A stretch of DNA of 64,000 nt from Hirudinaria manillensis (GCA_034509925.1 CM067534.1:1273501-1337500); one strand, 5' to 3'; numbered from the stretch's first letter, positions 40,110-54,724 are shown. The notes: generated by a model not told the origin, from the letters alone. Program-made: numbers and translations.

Positions 40110-40390
40110 GACCACACTGAAAAGTGAAGTGTATCACTCAAAATGTTTGTAAACACTGTAGTACTGGCAGCCAATCAAAAGCCTTCATTTTAAAATTCCA
40201 GACCAATTTCCAGCTAATTAAAATATTATCAGCAGCCATGTTTACTTTATGTTTTGATTAGCACTTACTCAGGGGAGTTGATTCTAAAAATAACCTGATG
40301 AATATTCACCCACTTAAGTGCCCCGCTTATCTTATCTCCCTGTTGATAAACAGGGGATATTGAATTTAAATTACATCACCGGGACGTGAT
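40110..40390. promoter_or_regulatory. Non-coding island with GATA and forkhead words
   Basis: CTTATCTTATCT at 40326 gives two GATA sites, CCCTGTTGATAAACAGGG at 40338 is an inverted repeat with another GATA and a forkhead-like core, and TGTTTGTAAACA lies at 40144. It is flanked by pure AT-rich DNA. Confidence 0.25.
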
Positions 40391-40629
40391 ATTAGAATTT
40401 TATTTTATTCTATTTATAATTAACAAATATGTTAAAATACAAAATTAAAATTTATTTATTTATTTACTCATGATATTGTATTATTAAAGCTTCAACTGAG
40501 GAATTCAAAATTAATGCAATTATTATTAATATCAAATATTTTATTCAAATATTTAAAGAAATAAATATTATAAATAAGAGATATTATCCAATTGATATAA
40601 TAAAATAAACTAATATTATATTAAATTTA

Positions 40630-40671
<42 letters not shown>

Positions 40672-42604
40672 GAAATACATATATTTTTTAAAATGACATA
40701 ATACTGCTACTGTCAGATACCATGGTAAGACCTATCACTTAAAAATATTTATGTATAAATAATATATAATAACTATAAAATTTATATAAATATAAAATAA
40801 ATAGGAATGAAACTGAAATGTATGTAAACATAACATTAGAAGTAATTTACATGCATATATAATATTCATATTTTATGCATTAAAAATATTTATATTATAA
40901 ATTTACTTTAATTCTAATTCTAAAAAAATAGCAATAATAAAATTGTTATGATATTGAAATATTTAAAATTAAATTATTTAATAATAAATTTCTCAATATT
41001 CACATGGAATCTATTTATTTAATAAATATTTTAACCTCATTAAAAATAATAAATGATTAAAATCAACAATCAAATATTTCATAAATCTTTTATTATGTGA
41101 ATTAATAATTCAAAATATTTAGAGTAATAACAATAATAATAATAATAATAGTAATAGTAATAATAATATGCAAATACATTTTATAACTGAAATTAGGTCA
41201 ATGAATGCATTTGGGTCTGGTAATTGCCATGATATTATAAGGTTTACTGTGGCAATAAGAACCAGTCAAAAAATATTAAAAGCCCATAAATATTATTTAA
41301 TTGTAAATAATTATTTGATGTTTTAAGCATAATTTCAATTTTAAATTTATCATTTAATATTAATTTTTTTTAAATTTAATTTATTAGAATTTCAAAACAT
41401 ATCAAAGAAAATCTTAAACATAAATTAGGTAAATTAAGACAGCCAATAGAACTATAACCAACACAAATAGAATTTTAATTTATTATATAAATAAATAATT
41501 AATAATTTATTTTTAAGTAATTTATAATATTAATATTTTATTATATTATTAGTATTATATTATAATCTCATCAGCATTAATATCTCATTCATTTAAAATA
41601 TGGTTGGTCATCTCATTATAATTATTAATTACAGAAACATTATATTGATGATTATTTATTTTTGAAATAATGTTAAAAATGCACGAAAATATTTGAAATA
41701 AATCATTTTTTATTTGACAATTATTGGACATAAATTCATCAAAAACTGTAAAATCATGAAATTTCATGTGACATGGCCTCCCCAATATTCTTAAATATTA
41801 ATTTCATATTGTTTATTTAAATATTATTCACATAAATATTAAATTTTGAATTATAAATAAAATTTTAAAAATTTAATAAAATAAAATGTTTTTAAACATT
41901 TACATTAAAATAATGAAAACAAGTTAAATATAAATTTTTAATGTTAAATGTATTTTATTGAAATTGTGTAAATAAACATTATAATTATATTTTTAATATT
42001 AATTGTGAATGATTTTGAATATGATTTTGATTTAATTAAATAACATTTACTATTATTTGTGGATAAAATTAAACAATATTATATAAAAAAAATATTTGAA
42101 ATTGTAACTATTTCATTGGTTAGAAATATTATTATTTACATCTAATATTTTTTATATTATTTTATTTAAAACCACTGATTTAAATATTAATTGTATTCAA
42201 TTATTTCTTAAAATTATTTTAAATACTTGCCTAATTTATGCATTCATTCTGAAATTAAAGACTATTTGGTCTGATTTAAATTGAATAAATTCATTTATGA
42301 ATTACTATAGTTTATTTAATAAAAAAATAATATTTAAATATTTATTAAATAGTTATTTGCATTTTATGAAAATCATTAATTTATTTCCAAATTATAATCA
42401 ATCGATTATTTTTAATCTTTCTTATAAACGCCAATTTTTATTACAAATAATTAAAATATTAATCATTAAATATTTTTAATCTTGTTTCTTATAATCTGCA
42501 TTAAATCGAACAATAATTTTCAATAAATTCACATTTACTTGGCAAAGAGCTCATTAATAATTCATGGATTCTATTGTCGTCGTGGTAGCAAACTCGTCAT
42601 TGGT

Positions 42605-42658
42605 ATGCAAATGAGGCATTGTAAACCCGTTATGCTAATTACATATTAATTTATGCAA
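42605..42658. promoter_or_regulatory. POU octamer cluster, 42.6 kb
   Basis: ATGCAAAT at 42605, ATGCTAAT at 42632, TAATTA at 42637 and ATGCAA at 42653 lie in 54 bases. The first is extended to ATGCAAATGAG, as at 54.1 kb. It is a candidate enhancer 3' of the Hox gene; function is inferred. Confidence 0.35.
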
Positions 42659-42699
42659 GCCACGGATTTGAGATAACTGTTTTACAACTTAGTTGCGCA

Positions 42700-45600
42700 A
42701 TCGTTGCTAACGTATCATCATCATCATCACTTTATCATCATCGTCGTCATCATCATTTTCGTTTTGTCTTTATCATTATCATAATAACATTTTGAATTCT
42801 GACTTCTTGTTAGATGTTGTTTCTGTTCGAGATACAAATTATTATTATTATTCGAGATACTAAATCTATTCGCTACTAAATGCAACTCGTAAATGTTGCC
42901 AACAACATGAACAACAACACAAATTCTCTGCAACCACAACAACAACAACAATCAAACAATCTTCTTAATAACTAACAGGTCAAACAATCAAAAGCAAACC
43001 ACCATCAAAGAGGGCGACGAAAGACGTGACCCGTGGTCCAAACGTACCCCCCTACCCACTCGGCCCAATCCCCTAACGACTTTATTGGACCACGTTAGCA
43101 ACAGACGCCTTCAGACATCAAAGGCTTTTGGAGCCAATTATTGTAGCGCAAATCTACCTGTTTCATTAGTACTAACGAGAGAATCCTGTTAGCGCCAATT
43201 CCTATTAAAACATTACTAGTGGGCGCCTAGCGGATCGTTAGATGATAAATTGATGCTGAAGTTGAATTATTACGATCTACGATGAAGAAGAAGGAGGAGA
43301 TGATGATGATTTCCATTTATTTTTTCATAATTTGTTTTGCTTTGACGTGAAAATATGTTAATATGTTAGATTTTGATGGTGATGATGATGCTAGTATTGG
43401 TAGTAGTAGTAATATATTCAATGCATTATTAATGCAGATCAAAATTTCTGGACTACGTTAACAGCATCTCTGATGGGAGGTCACAAATAATTTATTTTTT
43501 ATTTTTTGCCCATTTATTAACAATTTTTTTTTAAATTTTAATTTAAAGAAAACTCATTTTCAGGACAAAATCTGATTTTGATGTCGCTTGACTTTTAAGA
43601 TGAATTTTTTTTTCGGATTTTTTTTTTATAATTTTTTTATTTTAAAAGAATAAATATCATTTATTTTCACTTTCGCTCGAAAACAAAGGCGTTCTTTGCA
43701 ATTAGCAAGGATGACTTCTGCTTGCAATTACAATCCACATTTTCTCTTCCTTCTTCTCTCTCTCCCTGTCTCTCTCTCTGCTTCCATATCTCTCCGCGTG
43801 TCAGTCTGTCTCTCTATGTGTCTCCTTTACTTCGTCCACCTCTGTACTCTTCAGTATGTCTTAGTATTAGTGGTGGTAACGTAGAGTTTGTCTGTAACAC
43901 TTGTCTTGTGATTTTGTGAAGATGTGTGTCTTTTTGTGTTTTTTCTTTTTAAATTCTGTCTGTTATCTTTCGCTGTACTTTCTGTTGTTCGCATTCCTGT
44001 CTCAGTGGAGTTTCGAACTAATTCCTGCTCCATAAATTTATGATTCAAATTAAATTATATAAATATATAATTACAGAAATAAGAAAATTATTTCAGAATA
44101 ATTTATTCGAAGTTACTTTTATAATTATGCAGCATCACTCAATAATTTACACCTCAATTCCGCAGAAAGATTTTTCGTTCTAATTTAAAAACTTATTTAA
44201 AAATAAAATAAAATGCCAATCATCCTAAAAAAAAACGAGGAAGTCTAGACTCTCTTCTTGTAAAAAAAAAGGTAACCTTGACTTTTAATTTTGCTCCTAA
44301 TTCACTCATCTTACCATATTCAACTCACCCCATTCTGTACTCCCCAAATACCACCCCTAACTCATCCATAACCTTCCCTTCTCCAGCCACGTTCAAAACC
44401 AGCCAATGATTTTTAAATCTTCGATCCACTATTGATGTCTGTGTTGCCAAAAAATTTCCTAAATAGTTTTATTGAAATTATGAATGCGATTGTAAGCAGA
44501 TAATGGGTTTGAAATCAAAGCTAAGGATATTGCTAGGGTCAAACTAAGAACCAAGGATGGGGTGTACTGCTTGTGGTCCCGGTCAAAGTTCAAAGCCATC
44601 TTACGACACCCGGAGGAGGTGCACACAGACACACACATACACATGATGGCTTATCGAGGATGGTTTTGTCTTTGAGGAGTCATTTTAATAATTAATACCA
44701 GTTTATTTCAATTTCTATCGTGAAGTTGTAATTATTAATACAGTAACAACAATAATAATAATAAAATAACTTATAAATATTTTTCCTCTTCAGTTAAAAA
44801 TGTTTTTTAGATTTATTAATGATATCTTCGTGGAAAAAAATTACATGCAGAATTTATTGATCAAATTAAAGATTTTTAGCAGAGCAATTTTATGAATTAC
44901 TTTCCAATCACACATGAGGTGGCGAAGAGAATTCAAGGTTAGAATTAAAGTCGGGACCAAAAATTCTGTGGGGTCATGCTTCAGGTCTTGGTCAAAGACC
45001 GACGTCCCTCAAGGCTTTGCCCTCTTTCGTAGGGCACCGTAACCTTATCACTAAGCAAAGTAAGCCTTTGTCATCAAAATATGCATTTTATATTTTATAC
45101 TCCAAGTAATTTAGAGATTGTAGGTTTTTTTTAAATTCTACTTAGGATTTCCTAGGCTATCTCATGATAGCTGTTTCCACTACAGGCGTGGACGAAAGAA
45201 TCTGCATGGTAATGTCGCGGACGAAAATAATTGGCAGCGTGTTTTTGGACCACAGCTAATAAAATGCATAAAACAACAACAACGCGCATTTCCTTTACAA
45301 CAACAGCAATTTTAATTTAAAAAAAAAACAACTTTTCTCGCGAACTGTTAACAACAACAACAACAATACTGAAAACAAATACATTAATCAACACAACAAA
45401 TATATAACAACGTATACGTATAAAATCGACAGCAACAACAATAACAATAAACCAGCGATCACGACAACAGACGCAAAATATAAAATCAACAACAACAACA
45501 ACATGAATGTCGTCGGACGAAATGTTTCTAAACGAATCTCTGGTAAACAAGAATAATTTACTGCAGCCTGTCAAAAGGCGAAGACAAACTCATGACTTTA

Positions 45601-46138
45601 TAAATAACTTTTGCAGTGATTCGAGAGCTTCAACTTCCTTGTATCTCGTCCGACGACGAAGTGGGACTCCAAGAGAATGGGATGCAGGGGAGAATTGGCA
45701 GGGTATAGTGGGAAGTATCTGGGGAGTGTAATGGGGAGTATTTGGGGAGTGTAATGGGGAGAGGATGGAGTGGTCAGCCCAACTTTAAATACCGTACACT
45801 GGCTTGTTGAATAGGGTCTTGCACTCGTTGAGGTCAGAATGCTGGAAGAACGATTGAAGGATGAATGCTGAAAGTGAAAGATGGTTAATTATAAATAAAT
45901 ATTGCATATTTCCAAGATATGTTAAAATATTTTATTTTTAATTTAATTTATTTATTACTTGACAAGATATTGTGTTTAATACACGACGAGGTCAGCATGT
46001 ACCATGGTTTTTCCTTTCTGAAAGTTTGTATCTCTGTGACAATAGCACCAATATTTATGGCCATAATAACATGTATTATAATAATAATTATTGTAATTAT
46101 AAATTATTACAATGATATAATCAATATTAACGACACCA
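42700..46138. other. Intergenic DNA, no gene seen
   Basis: Holds a GC-richer patch at 43.0-43.25 kb, a TCTC-rich stretch at 43.75-43.83 kb, GC-richer patches at 44.93-45.05 and 45.14-45.26 kb, and CAACAACAA tracts near 45.28-45.50 kb. Frames are short and motif-free. Confidence 0.6.
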
Positions 46139-46235
46139 ATTTAATTCGTTATTATAATAATAATATATGTATATATTATAATTATACATACTGGTGTATT
46201 TAGGGCAAGATTTGACCCAGATAAATCTCGGACAA
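46139..46235. repeat. Direct repeat, copy 1 of 2
   Basis: It shares ATTCGTTATTATAATAAT, ATTATACATACTG, GTGTATTTAG and GCAAGATTTGACCCAGATAA with the copy at 46753, about 615 bp away. The function is unknown. Confidence 0.85.
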
Positions 46236-46752
46236 ATAACATATATAATAATCACAAAATAATAATAATAATAAATAATAATAATAATAAATAATAATAA
46301 TAATAATTTAAACGATAATTAAAAGCTGGTGGCTTAAACTCATTCCCCGGGATAATCCGACTGGCCACACAGGCAGCTCAGTTTTCGATCGATGAGACCA
46401 CACAAGGAGATCAATAAGTTGTTTTTATTTTTTTTCTGGATTCCAGGAGCCTATTCTATTTTTAACCTCCTATAAAAGTGGAAGACCCTCTTTTTGTTCA
46501 CGTGCATCGCAAGGATTTCGAAGCATTCGCGTACGTGTGATTGCATGATTGTGTGTGTGTGCGTGCGTGTGTTTTTTTGTGTGTCTCTTTGTGTGTGCGT
46601 GCAAGCATGCGTGTGCTTCTGGCTGCATGCTTAGAGTTGTTCATTATAGAGCCTGGGAAGATTTATAAAAAAAAAAGACATTAAATGTCATTTTATCTTA
46701 TAATAAATCAACAGAAAAATAATGTTCGATTGAAGGCTGTTACATTAATATT

Positions 46753-46862
46753 AATATAATTCGTTATTATAATAATATATGTACGTATTACAATTATACA
46801 TACTGCGTATGGTAATACGGTGTATTTAGAGCAAGATTTGACCCAGATAAATCTCGGACGAA
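46753..46862. repeat. Direct repeat, copy 2 of 2
   Basis: Matches the copy at 46139 but carries about 11 extra bases (CGTATGGTAAT region) after ATACATACTG, plus a few substitutions. Confidence 0.85.
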
Positions 46863-47199
46863 TCCACATTTTCTCCTTCACAGCTTCTTCCTTCAATAAT
46901 AATCATGGTCACCTCAAATTCATGACTCATTTTATGTTATTCAAATGATGGGCGCGTGACATGGTCGTCGGATCATGATTGGATCATCCATAGTAATATT
47001 TAATTTGAAATAATAATAATTATAACAACAACAACAATAATAATAACAATAATAATTTACTAATCAATGCATTCATTCATACATTCGCCTTTCTAACGAT
47101 TCAATGCATGCATTCTCCGTGTCTGTTGCTTTGTTGCGTCGACGATGTTTTCAGTCCTACAGTTGACAGGATTGGATAGTAAATCTCTCAACAATAACA

Positions 47200-47271
47200 A
47201 AAAATAACAACAACAACAATAACAATAATAATAATAATAATAATAACAATAATAATAATAATAATAATAAC

Positions 47272-47307
<36 letters not shown>
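47200..47307. repeat. (AAT)n with AAC interruptions
   Basis: AAC units give way to AAT with regular AAC breaks. Long Tyr or Ile frames here are artefacts. Confidence 0.93.
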
Positions 47308-48308
47308 CGATGACGACGATGCTGAACGCAAAAAATTCATGAACAAGACCCAAATAATGCTTCTCTTCCTTTTAAACAATTAAAGTAATAAATAAATTTT
47401 AAAAAGTCACAATTTCGAACGAAATTGGACACCAAAAAGATGGCGATTTTTTCCTACGACTACATAGTGAAAGTCATGGACAGACGGACGAAGGGAGGAG
47501 CAGATGGATAGATGGACGGTTGGATGGATGGATGGATGGATGGATGGATGGATGGAGCATCGCAGACAGCATCCCAAAAAAGAAACCCAACCATGAGAAT
47601 CTCTTAGAAGTTGAATTCCTTTTTGTTCTTTCGACTCGATGGACAAACTCAGTTGTTCGTTTTTTCCACCGGCATTTCACGTTGAAATGCGTATCAAAAT
47701 GAAGACCTGCAGCAGCGAATCGATGAATCTTTACAAGTGAATTTGAGGTAATTGGTAAAAGAAGTGAAGTATAGTGAAATAATAAATTTTAATGTCTTTT
47801 AAAATTATTTACACGATAAAATAAATAAAATATCATAAATTACTCGTTAGTAACTGCTAAGATTGTTCCGTCATTTCATTCCAAGATCAAATGGACAATT
47901 GATGTCTCAAAAAAGATGAAGATGGAAATCCATTGTCACGAATCAAATGTTGTCTGCCCTTTCTACTAATGGGAATATAAATACAAATGGAACAAATTAA
48001 TAAATAAATGAATGAAGAAATAAATAAGATATAAAAAAACTCCAACAACAATTGTCGTTTTTCTTTTGTGCTTGTTTGTAAATGCAACTTAATTCACCTG
48101 ATGCAAGCGCCAGACTGGAATGTCATTCATTCATTCTTTCATTCATTCATTCTTTCATTCATTCATTCATTCATTCATTCATTCATTTCATCCATTCCAC
48201 TTTGCACATTTCTATTCCATGGAGAGAATATCATCGTATTCGTGAAAAATCAATGCCTAGACAGACAGTATAGGCTTTGCTTTTCCAACTTTTGACATCA
48301 ATATTAAT

Positions 48309-48310
<2 letters not shown>

Positions 48311-48384
<74 letters not shown>
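48311..48384. repeat. (TTA)n array
   Basis: Pure TTA followed by ATC-rich sequence. A shorter ATTC array precedes it at 48124-48187. Confidence 0.93.
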
Positions 48385-48840
48385 CATCACCATCCTCGTA
48401 GTCGTCATCCTCATCACCATCACCATCAGCGCATCCAGCAATTCCAAAGCAAGCGATTCCAGAGATATGGCAGCCGGAGAGAATGAAATGCCATTCAAAG
48501 CCATTCATATCTTCCTCCTCTTTTTTTCGTTCGCTCTTTCTGTCGTTCCAGTTTTCCAGGGTTGGATTGAGGTGAAGTGGGTAGTCAGAGGGTTGAACTC
48601 GTGGACCAACAGGGGACTTCAATCGGACCCTCGTCTGGAAATCAGTTACCGTCTTGTCTGGCAAAACAAGCAATGATATCTCAGGCATCATCATCGTCTT
48701 CATCATCATCACCATCGTCGTCGTCGTCATCATCATTTGAAATGTTTTCCATTAATGAAGAACAAAGTTTGTTTTTCTCGCAGGAAGTAAAAAAAAGGAG
48801 CCCTCGAGTCATTTGCATGCAATGCTTCCAAAACAGAAAC

Positions 48841-48858
48841 AGCAACAACAACAACAAC

Positions 48859-48893
<35 letters not shown>

Positions 48894-48921
48894 TAATAAT
48901 AATAACAATAATAATAATAAA
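48841..48921. repeat. (AAC)n/(AAT)n array
   Basis: AAC units pass into AAT with AAC breaks, the same composition as 47.2 kb. Confidence 0.92.
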
Positions 48922-48929
48922 GAGTCCAC

Positions 48930-50799
48930 ACGTCAAAAACTTATTTATCCATCTATCGATCTGCATATCCATTCGTCCACATATCCATCCATCTTTTCTT
49001 CCATCCATTCGATCCATTCACCTCTTTTCCATCAGGATCTCACTCTCTCTCTCTCTCTACCCAACTCCCCCGCACGGGTGGAAGGGCGGTTGAATGAAAA
49101 CCGACAAGAAATACTGTTATGAGTCGCACGGGGCATCCACTCAATTTAAGGCCTGGAAAGGCCTTTGTGCGGCCATTGATGGGGATAGGTCGGATGGGTG
49201 GACTGGGTACCGTCACGCCATGGTCTGTGCAACCCCCTCACTATGACGTCACCAGATGATCGTAGAATGCGGTAATAGTTTTAGTTTTTGATGAAAGATG
49301 CTTGAAGAGCAGATAAAAGAAATTAAGAACGAATTTTGATAAGTATTATCAATTATTATTATTATTTATTTATTTTATTTATTTATTTATGGTATATATC
49401 GATATTATCTGTTGGCGCTTATTGCAGATCCTTTTAATATTCCAAATTCCGTTCAGGCAAAAGTTTAGAAATTCATGAATGTGCGCTTCTAAATTATCAT
49501 GAAATTTACAGGAGACTAAAAACGGACTTCTTCTACAGGGTCGAACACTCATTCATTCATTCATTCATTCATTCATTCATCCATTCAATCACACATTCAT
49601 AGAAACCAGCACTTAATCCATTCATCCACTCGTCCCTTCTCTCAATCATGATTCATACCCCACACGACATCTCTGAGGTCCAATAAACAGTTGTACAACG
49701 TCTGTTCCTCTGTACAATCGTCAACCGCCAACGTCGTCGTCGTCATCACATTCATTTTCTTTGGTTATGTCAGAAATGACTTAAATATTAAACATATGAT
49801 AATAATAATAATAATAATAATAAAGTGACGATAATAATAAATATAATAAATTGTTATTATATTATCATTATCATCATCGTCGTCGATGATTTAAAAAAAA
49901 CAACATAAATCACGCGTTCCGTTGAAGGCCTGGATGCGAAGTTACTTTTTTAAACAACAATAAAAATAAAAGCAATAATAATAATAATAATAATAATAAT
50001 TCTATTCTTGTGCTTAACAAATAAAGTTTCTACTAGTTTAATGTCCCTATTATTGACACAAGTCATGTATCCTTAGCGTGAATCATCATCATCATCATCG
50101 ACGTCAACACCAACAACAACAGTGATACGAAAGCAGTAGCAACAACCAGATTTGCACAACAACAACAACAACAAAGCCGTTAATCACGAACCACAACAGG
50201 TCACATGACTTCTCAACAAGTCAACCAAAAACGATGGAACGCTTCAAAAAAGAAGGCCTAAGAATTATTCCATAAACTGACGAATATGTTCATCATCACC
50301 ACCACCACCATCGTCGTCATCACTTCCACCACCATCATCACCAGCAGCAATATGAAAATCATATCGGCCTCGGAGAGCAGAATAAGGCAGGAGAAGAAAA
50401 TCGAATGCTAAGAATTCATTCAACTTCCTCGATCGATAAAAGAAAAATGCCTCAATGCTGGATAAATGAATGAGAATAGTGAGTGAGTGAGTGAGTGAGT
50501 GAGTGAGTGAGTGAGTGAGTGATTAAAAGAAACAGCCAACCACGCCCTAGCACGACTGACCCTTGAACTCCACCAGAACAAACAGCTGTTTGCGCAAGTC
50601 CGCTTTCTCGGATTTCTATTGGAAAAACTAACCAACTGATCACATGAGATGTTAATCTCTGATTAATAATAATAATAATAATAATAAGAATAATAATAGC
50701 AACAACAGGAATAATAAGGATGTAATATGAATAATAATACATTGAGGAAGTGCAAAGAATCTGAGGAATGACAATTATAATATCATATACCATAATATC

Positions 50800-50852
<53 letters not shown>

Positions 50853-51002
50853 GTTTATAATTGAACGATGTCTGCTTTATCATGCATTTAATATTAACTT
50901 AATTTAAGCAATAACATTAAAAGCATGAATATGTTAGCAATGACAAACCAAGTCTAAAACTGCTATATATCATTGCCATCATTATAATTATTACTATTAT
51001 TA

Positions 51003-51036
<34 letters not shown>

Positions 51037-53300
51037 TGCTGTTGTTGTTGTTCCACGGACATGTTCCTCTTCTTTCACTCTCTCCTCCTTCCATCAGCAT
51101 CTCCATCTTCTTCTGAACTGCTGTTCTCAGAGAATTCAATTCAACTTTCTGTCCGTGGGAATTCGCCGATGGTGTTTGGAAACGTTTGGAGATGTTGATG
51201 AGGATGATGATGATGATGATGACGACGAAGATGATGATGACAAATTTGGCAATGGTGACGATGATTAGTTTACTGTTGATTTGTTGCTAAGTGGTATAAA
51301 AGAGATATGAATACTATCAACTTCTTCACTGTAATCATCATCATCAACATCATTATCATCATCGAAACAGAATCAGGAACCGGCATCGAGCAGCAAGTCC
51401 TCCTATTTCAACGACAAATTGAAATCAGAGCAGACGATTCTCAGAGTTGAGACCTCGAAAACATTCACGTTCACGTGCGCATTCATTCCAATTTACACTT
51501 TTATTTACAATAATAATAATATAATAATAATAAAATAATAATAATAATAATAATATAATAATAAAATAATAATAACAACAACAATGTTTATTCACGTACA
51601 GTTGCGAATGGCATCCGTATGGGTTCAACTCCTACGAAGAACAGTTTAAACTCAGCCCAGGTCTTAATGAATCTGAATTCTTCCTCTAACGAAGCAATAC
51701 ACAAATGTAGATGTTTACAATAACTATTATAATATAATATGACGTTATTATATATATTATAAATTATTAATTTTTTATAAACTACTAATAATTATCATAA
51801 TGAATTATCATAATATCTTTAATTATATAATCTTCCTTACTGGAATGCCATGCATTCCAACACGGATGCACCGACTGTGGTTCGCCCTAATGTCGTCTAA
51901 GTGAAGTGATCAAGATGAGGACGACGACGACGCCTATGATAACCCTATTCTGATTTCTAAACTCATCTTAGAAAACAACAACAACAACACTGCAATGTTT
52001 TGGAAATGCATTTCAGACTTTAGGGAAACCATTCCATGAATCATCATCATCATCATCATTTCCACCCACGCGAAGGTACACGTGGAAAGACATGGAATGG
52101 AATGGATTGTCGTCAGCACAGTCCAGATATACCTGTAGAACAGAGCTTCTGTAGTATCGATAGAGCACACACAAGCCCGATTTTACAGGGTATGTCAGGC
52201 GATATGCGTCATCGGCGTCGTCTTCATCATAGTCGTTGTCACGTGACTTCTCCACCTCAGTCTTCCACAATCTACGCCCGATCGCTATCATTATCATAAT
52301 CACCATCAGCAGCAGCTGCAGTAGCGACATCGGCGACTGACGTTGTTGTAATTGTTTCGGAAGTGAACGAACTCAAGCAGACTACGAACTCAGGATTGGA
52401 ATTTCAGATTTAAAAAAAAAATCGAGAATATAATTTAAAATCTATTCGAAAGATTAATGATAAACAAAACAAAACATTTTTAAAATAAATTTAAAAAACC
52501 TCATCTTCTGATGGTCCAACATCATGGTCAGAATCTCCAAGACAAATCAGACGTTACTGGAAAACAACTCTCAACTAAGTTATTATTAACCAAATTATTA
52601 TAAGCAATAGTTATAGTATTTATTATTATTATTTCCTAATTAGCTAGATAAATAAACAGTTTTATCCAATTCATTAAAAGCTAATTCCAACCTTAAAATG
52701 AAAATCCTTACAAATTATAAACGAAATTATCATTACTATTAGTAGTAGTAGTATTTATAATTACAATTATAAGTATTATTATTCCCTAATTAACCAGAAA
52801 AAAAAACAATTTAATCGAGTTAATTGAAAGCCAATTCTGAAATGAAGCCCTCACGAACACGTGGCTTTCAAAGGCAGACGTCGATAAAACATCATCGGCT
52901 TTGATTTTCGCCTGCTTATGTTTGGACATCTTCAACGGTCTTTTCTGCTTCTTGCCTCGTTTGGTAGTCTTGATTTTAAATATTATCATTATTATAATAA
53001 ATAATATAATTTCGATGGCGTCTTCAGCAAGATCGTCACGCTATTATTATTATTATTATATTTTATTATTATTATCATCAGATTTGTTTACATCTACTTC
53101 TTCAGATGTTGTTGTTAATTATTTTATTAAATGCTTAGTAATCAGTAATTAGTGAGAGAGACCTTCGAGCAGCATTTCTTTGTTCTCTGCTTAAAAATAA
53201 AAACTTAAAAAAATAAATTAAAAAAAAACAGATGCAAATTGTTGACGAATGATGCCATTTTTCCACGAAGATGCTTCCTGACTCTGCATCCTCCACTTGA
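48930..53300. other. Intergenic DNA rich in CAT/CAA/AAT repeats
   Basis: ATTC (49.55 kb), AAT (49.80, 49.97, 50.67, 50.80, 51.51 kb), CAA/CAT (50.08-50.35 kb) and GAT (51.20 kb) arrays alternate with unique DNA. No protein-coding frame or RNA gene is recognisable. Confidence 0.6.
50482..50521. repeat. (GAGT)n array
   Basis: About ten GAGT units, in a region with no gene. Confidence 0.93.
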
Positions 53301-53667
53301 GAATGTAAGAGGAAAAAGATGATCCAAAAACCGGAAGCCCGATCTTCAGAAGGATTGAGGCGCATGCGCACGAATACATTAGAGCATGCAAAGCACGAGT
53401 TAAAGAAAGAATGCGATGTTAAATACGTAAATACGTTTAAGGAAATAGCAATACGTTCTGAAGTCTTTCAATCCAGCGAAGTGAAACTCAAACAAAGTCA
53501 AGAAAACCAACAAAGCCTTTTCAAATATAAAAACTATTCTAAATACATCACGAACACAGCATACAAACGCTTAAAGAAAAATGCGTAGCCAATCAAACTG
53601 AGATACAAATCCAGGGAACAGATACGAAATCAGAGGCAAGCGCATGCAAACCACATACAAGCATATT

Positions 53668-53758
53668 AAGCAATACAAAGCCCAATGTATACGATACAGG
53701 AAGCAATACAAAGCCAGATACAAACGAAGGAAGCAATACAAAGCCAGATACAAAGAGG
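53668..53758. repeat. 30-33-bp minisatellite
   Basis: AAGCAATACAAAGCC starts at 53668, 53701 and 53731. The sequence before it (53.59-53.67 kb) shows weaker GATACAAA/GATACGAAA echoes. Confidence 0.85.
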
Positions 53759-54110
53759 GACACAGAACAGTATAGTCATTGGCAGGCACACATGAAAGGA
53801 TGTTCATTAAATCATGCTCTTACTTCATGGTTGGAGCTCAGAGATTGGCCAAGCGTGATGCTAAAAATAATTTTCCTCAGCCAACCGTCCGTGCTATGAT
53901 TACTTACTCCGTCATAATAAAATTCCGTCTTTAATTACGATCATAATTAAATATTCATAATTATAATTTAATTATATTAATTATATCAACAAACCAGTCC
54001 AGCTCCCGATGATTACAAAGTCAACGATGCATGTAATTAAACCATTACAAGGAGATTCTCATTTGCGTACGAATACAAAACTCGTTAACGCCTCGCGGCA
54101 ATCATACATT

Positions 54111-54144
54111 ATGCAAATGAGCATGCTAATGGTTATATGCAAAT
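54111..54144. promoter_or_regulatory. POU octamer cluster, 54.1 kb
   Basis: ATGCAAAT at 54111, ATGCTAAT at 54123 and ATGCAAAT at 54137 lie in 34 bases. Both ATGCAAAT copies extend to ATGCAAATGAGC. The surrounding 54.0-54.3 kb is GC-richer and non-coding. Confidence 0.4.
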
Positions 54145-54724
54145 GAGCCGGCTGCATGCACGACAGGCCGATGCATATGCAAGCAGCTAATCAGCCCACG
54201 GTACAGACCGGCTGGCCGTGCCAAACGAGGTCATTGACTCCGCCCATCTGACCTATTTCCTCGGCGAATCCTCTCACCATCTGCTTTCACTATCTCACCG
54301 CTTCTCTCTTTGTATTTACGAAGACATTAATAATGATTGCGCCAATTTTTTTTCTATTGAAGACGTTTTATTTCGATAGAAAAATGAAATAAAATAAAAA
54401 ATAAATAAATAAATAATCAAAATGGCGCCGAAACCTAGCAGTGTAAATTTGTCCAAATGTCTTCAGAGGATTTATTTTCTATTTAAGCCGTTTACTTTGA
54501 TATTAAACCTTTAATTGCTTTATTTTCGAACCTTAATTAAATACGTTCGCCGGCAAAATAAAAAGAATTTAACTGGATTTTAAGAAAAATAAATTAATTC
54601 AACTTCATCAATTTACAATGCATATTGGTGTGCATGGAAAACGAGAGCTAATTCACATTATTGTAGTGAATTAATGTTAATAATCCATTAAGTTCAGACT
54701 TAAATAAATAATGCATGATCGATT

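Larger units (their letters stand above)
38319..42604. other. Intergenic DNA 3' of the Hox gene
   Basis: ATTC/CCAT repeats at 38.50-38.60 kb, then AT-rich DNA containing the 130-bp duplication, the 40.1-kb motif island, and TTA/AAT runs at 40.63 and 41.13 kb. No gene is supported. Confidence 0.65.

Noticed and set aside
48577-49122. 181-codon frame with Ser and Asn runs
   Set aside because: Built from CAT/TCA and AAC/AAT arrays; the residues outside the arrays match no motif I know.
53319-53588. 89-codon Lys/Glu-rich frame before a minisatellite
   Set aside because: Not recognised, no splice or polyadenylation context that decides the matter, and similar KxQ/YKxR wording continues in the following minisatellite, which suggests repeat-derived sequence.
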